In this document: piece by piece, positions 6,577 through 11,807 of the stretch
Numbering within the stretch: position 1 is the first letter of the stretch
How the letters are laid out: the number at the start of each line of letters is the position of its first letter
Origin: a bacterium
Lineage (GTDB): Bacteria > UBP15 > UBA6099
Assembly (NCBI GenBank): GCA_029573925.1
Contig: JAKQBV010000213.1
Coordinates: forward strand, 1 to 11,807
DNA length: 11,807 nucleotides
Direction: 5' to 3'
The notes under the pieces: model-generated
What the model was told of the DNA's origin: nothing
The model's input: only the letters and a program-made list of their open reading frames with translations
Database searches by the model: none
Made by a program: the position numbers and the translations under genes

Positions 6577-6609
6577 GGCATCCTTGTAAATATGAATGGG
6601 GAGGATGCC
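6577..6609 (+). promoter_or_regulatory. Inverted repeat enclosing the ribosome binding site of the first element gene
   Basis: GGCATCC (6577-6583) and GGATGCC (6603-6609) are perfect 7-base inverted arms. The Shine-Dalgarno sequence GGGGAGG (6598-6604) lies partly in the loop and partly in the right arm. As RNA this could mask the start site; as DNA it could be an operator for the element's zinc-ribbon protein. Confidence 0.45.
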
Positions 6610-6611
6610 GT

Positions 6612-7256
6612 ATGATAGTGCGTTTGATTTTCAGCAATGAGTATGTTGATGCCCACAAGGAGAGCATTGAAAACGGAGAGTATGATTTCCCGCGTGACTG
6701 CCTTGCATGTGGGATACATGGCGTTGTTGTTGGACATGGGCGCCGCGTCAGACAGTGCAACGGACAGGACACGATACGAATTGTTGTGCGCAGAGGCCGA
6801 TGTGTCAGGTGCAGTAAAACCTTCACGTTTCTTCCGTCCTTTGCGAGACCGTATTCGAGATATGCCGTTGATGCCGTTCAGGCGACAGTCACAAATTTCA
6901 TCGCCGATTCCGGAGCCCGATTGATTGATGCCGCTCCGGATTTCCGCGACACGAACCAGTTTCCCGATATCAAAACCCTGTACAACTGGCTGCATGTCGT
7001 GACTGACCAGATCGAGGGCACCGGGTTCGAGTTTGTGTCTTGCGGGATTCCAGCGGATACGTACCACCTGCCGCAATTTATGCGCAATGTACGGCGCTCG
7101 TTTCAAAACCTGGTCGAGAGACTCCACAACGGAATGAGCGCGTTGAAGGAAAAATTCGATGCCGGCGCCTGCGTTCTTTTTCATGGATTCTTTTTCTATG
7201 CGAACAACTTTTTTCAGGCGCTTTTCCCGGGCCGTTTTGCACAGGCCGTAGTGTGA
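6612..7256 (+). CDS. DUF6431-like zinc-binding protein of the mobile element
   Basis: A 214-residue protein. The N-terminal part holds a split zinc knuckle, C30/C33 (CLACG) and C64/C67 (RGRCVRCSKTFT). LPSFARPYSRY (74-84) then leads into helical sequence that could be a DNA-binding region. This pattern resembles DUF6431 and the zinc-ribbon heads of some transposase-associated proteins; the family name is from memory. The ATG at 6612 follows GGGGAGG with 7-nt spacing. It is the first gene of the five-gene plus-strand block and is followed about 100 nt later by the primase gene. By analogy it may bind the terminal repeats or regulate the element, but nothing shows this directly. A long minus-strand open frame opposite (6546-8387) is judged a shadow. 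Confidence 0.62.
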   Translation: MIVRLIFSNEYVDAHKESIENGEYDFPRDCLACGIHGVVVGHGRRVRQCNGQDTIRIVVRRGRCVRCSKTFTFLPSFARPYSRYAVDAVQATVTNFIADSGARLIDAAPDFRDTNQFPDIKTLYNWLHVVTDQIEGTGFEFVSCGIPADTYHLPQFMRNVRRSFQNLVERLHNGMSALKEKFDAGACVLFHGFFFYANNFFQALFPGRFAQAVV

Positions 7257-7358
7257 GGAGACAGATGTCGGCGCTGCGCCCACCATCGTTTCCATGATCT
7301 TTCCGTGACCACAGGTAGAATCATCGGAAAATGACGATTTGGGAGCCGAGATACCGGT

Positions 7359-8354
7359 ATGGATGAACTGTCGCCTGATGAGATACGGAAAAAAACGAAC
7401 ATTGTCGAGTACGTGAAAAGCTGCGGCGTGGCGCTGGCGCCTGTGAGCGGCGGCAGGGAATATGCGGGGCGGTGTCCGTTTCATGATGATGAAAGCGCGT
7501 CCTTTTTTGTGAATCCGGCCAAAGGGCTTTTTCACTGCTTCGGTTGCGGCGCTGGAGGCAATCTTTTCTCTTTCATCATGCGCCGCCAGGGCGTGAACTT
7601 CCGCCAGGCAATGATGATCGCAATGAATCGGATTGGAGGGCTGCCGCCGCGCACGGATTCCGTTCTCGAGCGACTCGCCGACTATTATCACTTTTGCTTT
7701 GGGCGCTCTCCGCGCGGCCGGGAATACCTGGCGGGTCGCGGTATCATGTCCGAGGCCGTCATCAGAAGATTCCGAATCGGGCTGGCGCCTGGAGGCGACC
7801 GCGCCGTCAGGGCGCTGATTGATCTGGGGTTCGACCTCATCGCGCTCCGGCAGGCGCATGTTGTGAATCGACATGGGAGAGACGCTTTTTTCGGCAGAAT
7901 CACGGTGCCGCTCTCTCAAGCTGGCCGCGTGATCAATATCTATGGCCGTTCCCTGTCCGAGCGGTATCCGCACATGTATCTGCCGGGGCATAGAGGCGCG
8001 TTGTTCAACGCTGACAGTATCGTGCCGGGCGAACCCGCCTTCATCTGCGAAAGCATTCTCGATTGTCTTACTCTTGTTGAACACGGATTCGAGCACAGCG
8101 CCTCCACGTTTTCCGCCAACGTCACCGAGGAATCGGTCCACGCTATTGCCGCCGCACATCCGGGCATTGTGTTCATCGCGTTCGACGGCGACGACGCGGG
8201 CCGCCGCGGAGCCGCCGCGCTGATGGCTATGCTGCGCGAGAAAGGCGTCGTGTCTCGCTCTATCTCCATCCCGGACAACGCCGATGTGAACACATTCTTT
8301 CTCGACGATCCCGACAAAGCCGCTCGCAGTTTCAGGGAGTGCGCGCGATGCTGA
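7359..8354 (+). CDS. CHC2-Toprim DNA primase (DnaG-type, truncated form) of the mobile element
   Basis: This 331-residue protein has the front two thirds of a bacterial DnaG primase, which makes RNA primers on single-stranded DNA. A CHC2 zinc finger comes first: C39, H42, C60 and C63 in CPFH and CFGCGAGGN. An RFRIGLAPGG segment (137-146) belongs to the core before the Toprim fold. The Toprim motifs follow: FICESILDCL with E231, and FDGDDAGRRGA with D276, D278 and D279. The DnaB-binding C-terminal domain of full DnaG (about 600 residues) is missing; the protein ends with DNADVNTFF and a short helix. The ATG at 7359 has GGGAG 13 nt upstream, so initiation may be weak. Its last bases overlap the next recombinase by 7 nt, implying translational coupling and a shared role in the element. 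All expected metal-binding residues are present. Confidence 0.9.
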   Translation: MDELSPDEIRKKTNIVEYVKSCGVALAPVSGGREYAGRCPFHDDESASFFVNPAKGLFHCFGCGAGGNLFSFIMRRQGVNFRQAMMIAMNRIGGLPPRTDSVLERLADYYHFCFGRSPRGREYLAGRGIMSEAVIRRFRIGLAPGGDRAVRALIDLGFDLIALRQAHVVNRHGRDAFFGRITVPLSQAGRVINIYGRSLSERYPHMYLPGHRGALFNADSIVPGEPAFICESILDCLTLVEHGFEHSASTFSANVTEESVHAIAAAHPGIVFIAFDGDDAGRRGAAALMAMLREKGVVSRSISIPDNADVNTFFLDDPDKAARSFRECARC

Positions 8355-9556
8355 TTGATGACACTTTGCTGGGTGAATATTACTCATACGTGGATTCCCT
8401 CAATCAGTGCGGAGCCACCACAAGAGATATCAAGTCTCTTGCGAGAAGATACACCCGGTTCATTGCGGAGAGGGGAATGAAGGCGGGACCTGATTCTGTT
8501 GATAAATTCATCGCCCATCGGGATAAACACCTCGAAAAAAGATCGCGGAAAACATCCAAAGCCTACAGGCCTGTACGCAACATGAATTCCACGTACCAAC
8601 TCAAGAAATTTCTGAACTTTCTCGTGTCGAGAGAAGTCATACCACCTTTCGAAGATATCCTTCCCAAGACATTTCAGGATGCGCTGGACAGTTTCTTTTC
8701 CATGATGATTGAAGAAGGATCGCTTGTTCGGGACACTTGTTTGGAAAGGCGCAATATTGTGAAGCGATTTCTCTTCTTTGTTGACCGCGAGGGCCCGCGC
8801 GAGCTGTCTCAAATAGATACCACCATTGTTTATGATTTTTTCAGAACTCATTACAGGCGCTGTGCTCCCGATACTGCCGGAAAAGTTGTCGGCGCTCTTA
8901 AACCCTTTTTCAGGCTGCTGCACAGGAAGCGAATTCTGAAACGAGATATCTCCGAATCTCTGATTACACCCCGAAAATACAAGCTTGCAAAGCTGCCGAA
9001 AGTAATGAACGAGAAAGAGCTTGATAAGCTTCTCGCGTCCCTTGCGGGCAACCGTCCGATGGATGTGCGCGACAGGGCGATGATCCTGCTGCTCCTTGTG
9101 TATGGGCTTCGACTTGTCGAACTATCATCTCTCACGCTCGACTGCTTCGACTGGGAAAACAACCGGCTGATTGTCAAAAAACGTAAACAGCGCGATGTCC
9201 TGGAACTGCCTCTTTTACCCTCTGTCGGCGTTGCCGTGGCTGAATACATTAGAACCGCCCGGCCTCCCGACGCATCCACATCTAAAGTGTTTTGTTCAAC
9301 AATGAGCGTCCGCCCCATCGCAAGTCCGGACGCGATTGGAAAGATTCTCGAAAAAAGGTTTGCCGCCTGCGGCGTCAACGCAACTCCAGGAAGTTTCAGA
9401 CACACGCTCGCGTCGCACATGGTCAACCGCGGCGCCTCCTACGAGGAGATTTCCGCTGTTCTGGGGCATGCATCTGTGGAAAGCGCCCACTATTACGCGA
9501 AGGTGAATCTCGTTTCCCTTCGTGAAGTCGCTGAAAACTACAGTCTGTTTTTCTGA
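8348..9556 (+). CDS. Tyrosine recombinase, first of the trio (RitA-like), box II His replaced by Gly
   Basis: A 402-residue site-specific recombinase with an N-terminal arm and core-binding region (about 1-215) and a C-terminal catalytic domain. Catalytic residues seen are R255 (YGLRLVEL), a Lys in KKRKQRD near 277-280, R351 with H352 (SFRHTLASH), H374 (VLGHAS) and Y383 (HYYAKV). In the usual HxxRH motif the first His is Gly here (G348), so one expected catalytic residue is missing. The ATG at 8348 has AGGGAG eight bases upstream; a GTG at 8339 would sit inside that site and is rejected. The start overlaps the end of the primase gene. Only 9 nt follow before the next recombinase. Confidence 0.9.
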   Translation: MLIDDTLLGEYYSYVDSLNQCGATTRDIKSLARRYTRFIAERGMKAGPDSVDKFIAHRDKHLEKRSRKTSKAYRPVRNMNSTYQLKKFLNFLVSREVIPPFEDILPKTFQDALDSFFSMMIEEGSLVRDTCLERRNIVKRFLFFVDREGPRELSQIDTTIVYDFFRTHYRRCAPDTAGKVVGALKPFFRLLHRKRILKRDISESLITPRKYKLAKLPKVMNEKELDKLLASLAGNRPMDVRDRAMILLLLVYGLRLVELSSLTLDCFDWENNRLIVKKRKQRDVLELPLLPSVGVAVAEYIRTARPPDASTSKVFCSTMSVRPIASPDAIGKILEKRFAACGVNATPGSFRHTLASHMVNRGASYEEISAVLGHASVESAHYYAKVNLVSLREVAENYSLFF

Positions 9557-9565
9557 GGCGCAACA

Positions 9566-10615
9566 ATGAGACCCATTCCCATCGCATACGTCGGTCAAAT
9601 TCGCAATACAGCTTGCGACAATATCATGGAGCCGTTGGATTCCTACATTGCTCTTCGCAAGTCTCTTGGCTTCAAGTATTCCTCGCAAGCTTCATTCCTG
9701 CGTTCTTTCGCCGGGTTTCTGAAAAGCCGCGGCGTCACATCGTATGACCAGGTGGACAACTCGACCGCAAACATGTGGACCATGTCGCGCCGCGCCGAGG
9801 TGGCGCCGCATACATTCAACAGTGAAATATCCACTCTTGGCTCTTTCTTCAATTACCTCGTCGATTGTGAAATGGCGGTTTCCAATCCGTTTGAGTCCGT
9901 ATCGCCGGTTCGCGTGCCTGGCTATGTGCCTTTTGTTTTTACCGTTGAGCAAATGTTCTTTCTTTTTGACGCGATACACAGAGGGCACAAAAATCCGCAT
10001 CCGGTGCGCGAGCAGGCATACTATCACATTTACCACACAATCTACGCTCTCGGCCTCAGGGCATCCGAACTGTGCAATCTCACTCTTAAAGATGTGGACC
10101 TCGAAAGAGACACTGTTCTGATCAGGCAGACGAAATTTTTCAAGGACAGACTTCTGCCGATCAATCTTCGCACTCACGACCTGCTTTCCGAGTATCTCGA
10201 CATCAGAAAAAAGCGCGCTTCCCATGCGGGAAAAGAGAGTCAATGGTTTTTCATCAACAGAGCCGGAGGAAAGATGTCTCGCTGCTCTCTGACCATTACT
10301 TTCCAACGGTACGTGTCCCGGGCCGGTATCAGCTCCGAAAAGCGGCTGCATCCCAATGTCGTGTTCGGCGCTCCGCATTTGCACTCCCTTCGCCACACCT
10401 TCGCTGTTCACAGGCTCCTCAAGTGGTACCGCGATGGAACCGAGGATATCAATTCCAAGTTGCCGCAACTTGCGACCTACATGGGGCACACCCATTTTTC
10501 ATACACCCAGGTCTATCTCACCATCACCGAGGAGATATTTAAACTTGCGTCGAAAAAATACGAAAAGAAATACGACACGTTTGACATCAACCCCCAGGGG
10601 AGACACAAGCCCTGA
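9566..10615 (+). CDS. Tyrosine recombinase, second of the trio (RitB-like)
   Basis: A 349-residue recombinase. The core-binding domain covers about residues 21-115, starting at MEPLDSYIALRKSLGFKYSS, and the catalytic domain about 125-320. The full set is present: R165 (GLRASEL), K190 (QTKFFKD), H273 and R276 with H277 (HSLRHTFA), H308 (MGHTH) and Y317 (QVYLT). An insertion rich in charged residues (about 285-300) separates box II from the second His. The ATG at 9566 follows GAGGCG next to the previous stop; a second ATG at 9626, right before the domain, has no ribosome binding site. Its 3' end overlaps the third recombinase and ends in CCC-TGA, a context of special interest. Confidence 0.9.
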   Translation: MRPIPIAYVGQIRNTACDNIMEPLDSYIALRKSLGFKYSSQASFLRSFAGFLKSRGVTSYDQVDNSTANMWTMSRRAEVAPHTFNSEISTLGSFFNYLVDCEMAVSNPFESVSPVRVPGYVPFVFTVEQMFFLFDAIHRGHKNPHPVREQAYYHIYHTIYALGLRASELCNLTLKDVDLERDTVLIRQTKFFKDRLLPINLRTHDLLSEYLDIRKKRASHAGKESQWFFINRAGGKMSRCSLTITFQRYVSRAGISSEKRLHPNVVFGAPHLHSLRHTFAVHRLLKWYRDGTEDINSKLPQLATYMGHTHFSYTQVYLTITEEIFKLASKKYEKKYDTFDINPQGRHKP

Positions 10616-11663
10616 TCTCCGGGAAGCGGTCGAATATTACCTTTCGGTGTATCTGCCTGTTCACCGGGGAATGTCGAAAAACACGATTGCTTCCTACCGG
10701 CAATGTTTTAAACAGTTCATTTCCTTCATTGAAAAAAGGACCGGACGAACAATCGAAACACTGGATTTGTCTATTGTAACCTATGATCTGACGCTGGATT
10801 TTCTGACATGCATAGAAATTGAAAGAGGCGTCTGCGCCGCCACGCGCAACCAGCGCGCCGCCGCCATAAAATCCTTCGTCAAGTGCTGCTCCCTCATAGC
10901 TCCGGGCAAAGCATCTGAAATTTCCCACTTGCGGCACATCCCTCACAAACGAACCTGCCATAAAGTCATCGACTATCTGACACATGATGAACTCCGGCAA
11001 CTGTTTTCACAGATCGACTTGTCGCACCCTGACGGCTTCAGGGATTTCGTAATCATTAAATTTATGTACAACACCGGCTGCCGCGTGTCGGAAGCCGCCG
11101 GCATGCGCCTGTCATGGCTGGACATGCAGAGAGGGAACGCGCACGTATGGGGCAAAGGCGCTAAAGAAAGGGTCATTCCTCTGTTCAACACGACGGTTTC
11201 CTTCATTGAAATCTATTTGCGTTCCGAGAGGATCAAGCCGGAGAAGGGATACGAAGATGTCCTGTTTATCAACCGCAGCGGCTATTCCTTCACAAGGTCC
11301 GGTCTCTACAAGATGATTAAAAAGTACGCTTCGCTTGCAACCAGGTTCAATCCATCGTTCAGACAGAAAAGGATTACCCCTCACACATTGCGCCACACGG
11401 CCGCCGTTCATCTCATGCAAAGCGGCGTGTCCTACAGAACCATTCAAAGCTGGCTTGGTCACAGCGATATGGAAACTACCATGCAATACGCTCAGGTCGA
11501 CATAGAGCACAAAAGAAAGGCTCTGGAAAAATTCTCCACTTTCGACAACATGGTTCTCCAGGCATTCCTCTCTTCGGGCAAATTCGACTGGAACAAGAAC
11601 CCGGAAATGCGCCAATGGCTTATCAACCTGCAGAATCCGGATGACCCTGCGCCGGAAAAATGA
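10581..11663 (+). CDS. Tyrosine recombinase, third of the trio (RitC-like), unusual start
   Basis: A 360-residue recombinase with all six catalytic residues: R168 (TGCRVSEA), K192 or K195 in GKGAKER, H268 and R271 (TPHTLRHTAA), H294 (WLGHSD) and Y303 (MQYAQV). The N-terminal core-binding domain starts at about residue 12 (PDLREAVEYYLSVYL). The start is unclear: TTG at 10581 is the only start-like codon before that domain but lacks a Shine-Dalgarno sequence. The later GTG at 10647 and ATG at 10671 would cut into the domain. The frame is open further upstream to 10356, antiparallel in character to RitB sequence, and that part is not trusted. It overlaps RitB by 35 nt. Production by coupled reinitiation or by +1 frameshift from RitB is possible. 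Confidence 0.87.
   Translation: MTSTPRGDTSPDLREAVEYYLSVYLPVHRGMSKNTIASYRQCFKQFISFIEKRTGRTIETLDLSIVTYDLTLDFLTCIEIERGVCAATRNQRAAAIKSFVKCCSLIAPGKASEISHLRHIPHKRTCHKVIDYLTHDELRQLFSQIDLSHPDGFRDFVIIKFMYNTGCRVSEAAGMRLSWLDMQRGNAHVWGKGAKERVIPLFNTTVSFIEIYLRSERIKPEKGYEDVLFINRSGYSFTRSGLYKMIKKYASLATRFNPSFRQKRITPHTLRHTAAVHLMQSGVSYRTIQSWLGHSDMETTMQYAQVDIEHKRKALEKFSTFDNMVLQAFLSSGKFDWNKNPEMRQWLINLQNPDDPAPEK
10596..10615 (+). other. Shine-Dalgarno-like AGGGGAG before a CCC-TGA stop: reinitiation or +1 frameshift site
   Basis: AGGGGAG (10596-10602) lies 7 nt before CCC-TGA (10610-10615), the end of the second recombinase. No canonical start codon lies in the right frame within normal distance after it. A +1 slip on CCC would move ribosomes into the third recombinase's frame exactly at its first domain residues (GAT CTC CGG). 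CCC before a TGA is a known +1 shift-prone context. Confidence 0.4.
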
Positions 11664-11670
11664 CTGCCTC

Positions 11671-11682
11671 GTTATGTTCCCT
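11671..11682 (+). repeat. Degenerate right-end copy of the left-end repeat
   Basis: GTTATGTTCCCT differs by one base from GTTATGTGCCCT of the left tandem repeat and lies 7 nt after the third recombinase stop. It has the same orientation as the left copies. Confidence 0.45.
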
Positions 11683-11798
11683 CGTACCCCTCTTAGCTTT
11701 GAATTTCACGTTTTTCATTTCCGCTGAAAAAAGAACTGTTTTCCTCTGATACAATCAGCCTTTTCGCAGAACGCTCAATCCGCACAAACGGCGGCTCC

Positions 11799-11807
11799 GG
11801 CACATAA
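11799..11807 (-). repeat. Putative right terminal inverted repeat
   Basis: GGCACATAA at the last nine bases is the exact reverse complement of TTATGTGCC in both left-end repeats. The window stops here, so any longer match cannot be seen. Confidence 0.5.

Larger units (their letters stand above)
6444..11807 (+). mobile_element. RIT-like (recombinase-in-trio) element with extra primase and zinc-ribbon genes
   Basis: Three different tyrosine recombinases lie head to tail at 8348-11663 with overlaps or minimal gaps, the defining layout of RIT elements. Two more plus-strand genes precede them: a DUF6431-like zinc-binding protein and a CHC2-Toprim primase coupled to the first recombinase by a 7-nt overlap. 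At the left edge GGTTATGTGCCCTT occurs twice in tandem; the window's last nine bases GGCACATAA are the inverse of its TTATGTGCC core. The boundaries are inferred from these repeats. No target-site duplication can be checked because the right flank is absent. The cargo-like first two genes are not part of the classical three-gene RIT as I know it. Confidence 0.72.
11664..11807. other. Non-coding right end of the element
   Basis: No gene is seen after the third recombinase. It contains GTTATGTTCCCT (11671-11682), one mismatch from the left-end repeat and in the same orientation, a CTGAT-ACA-ATCAG dyad near 11737-11750, and the terminal GGCACATAA. This is the expected layout of an element's right extremity. 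Confidence 0.6.

Noticed and set aside
6546..8387. 613-codon open frame on the minus strand
   Set aside because: It runs antisense to two genes with clear domains (zinc knuckle; CHC2-Toprim), has no recognisable motif of its own and no good start context.
9692..10495. 267-codon minus-strand open frame opposite the second recombinase
   Set aside because: It is a shadow of a gene with a full catalytic motif set; no family features.
10356..10580. Upstream extension of the third recombinase frame
   Set aside because: This stretch overlaps the catalytic core of the second recombinase in another frame; its translation looks composition-driven and the domain starts only after 10610.
1..11807. CRISPR arrays, tRNA or rRNA genes
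   Set aside because: No regularly spaced repeats beyond the two-copy end repeat and no cloverleaf or rRNA sequence was recognised; the CACCTCCTTT at 6504 is only a short match to the 16S 3' end.

Overview
The window looks like a piece of chromosome from a Gram-negative bacterium of middling GC content. An outer-membrane beta-barrel protein with a signal peptide and C-terminal Phe, an exported Ntn hydrolase and a sigma-54 promoter all point to a double-membrane cell. The phylum cannot be fixed from this sequence; a deep-branching group such as Elusimicrobiota is only a guess.

Positions 1-3290 form a nitrogen-response module. A TorF-like porin (751-1479, minus) and an ammonium transporter (1-703, minus, cut by the window edge) form an operon with a clean GG-N10-GC sigma-54 promoter at 1543-1558. 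Divergent from it is a GAF / AAA+ / Fis-HTH activator of the NifA type (1755-3290, plus). The intergenic region holds a repeated dyad (1671-1684 and 1701-1714), about 115 bp or more upstream of the -24 element, which is where an enhancer should lie. One dyad sits inside the activator's own likely promoter. The simplest reading is that the activator drives ammonium uptake through the outer and inner membranes and feeds back on itself.

Positions 3291-6443 hold ordinary or accessory genes: an AT-rich NYN-domain nuclease with a C-terminal zinc ribbon, its own near-consensus promoter and a strong leader hairpin (3470-4462); a convergent small double zinc-ribbon protein (4471-4740, minus); and an exported C45/penicillin-acylase-like Ntn hydrolase (4914-6122). 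Hairpins and terminator-like structures follow.

From about 6444 to the last base lies what appears to be a mobile element. It carries five tightly packed plus-strand genes: a DUF6431-like zinc-binding protein, a CHC2-Toprim (DnaG-type) primase lacking the helicase-binding domain, and three different tyrosine recombinases in a row. The last three are the hallmark of a recombinase-in-trio (RIT) element. The left end has a tandem repeat containing TTATGTGCC; the window ends on the exact inverse, GGCACATAA. The primase is joined to the first recombinase by a 7-nt overlap. The second and third recombinases overlap at a CCC-TGA stop preceded by a Shine-Dalgarno-like AGGGGAG, a layout that would allow a +1 frameshift. 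A RIT element carrying its own primase and zinc-ribbon protein is the most interesting object here.
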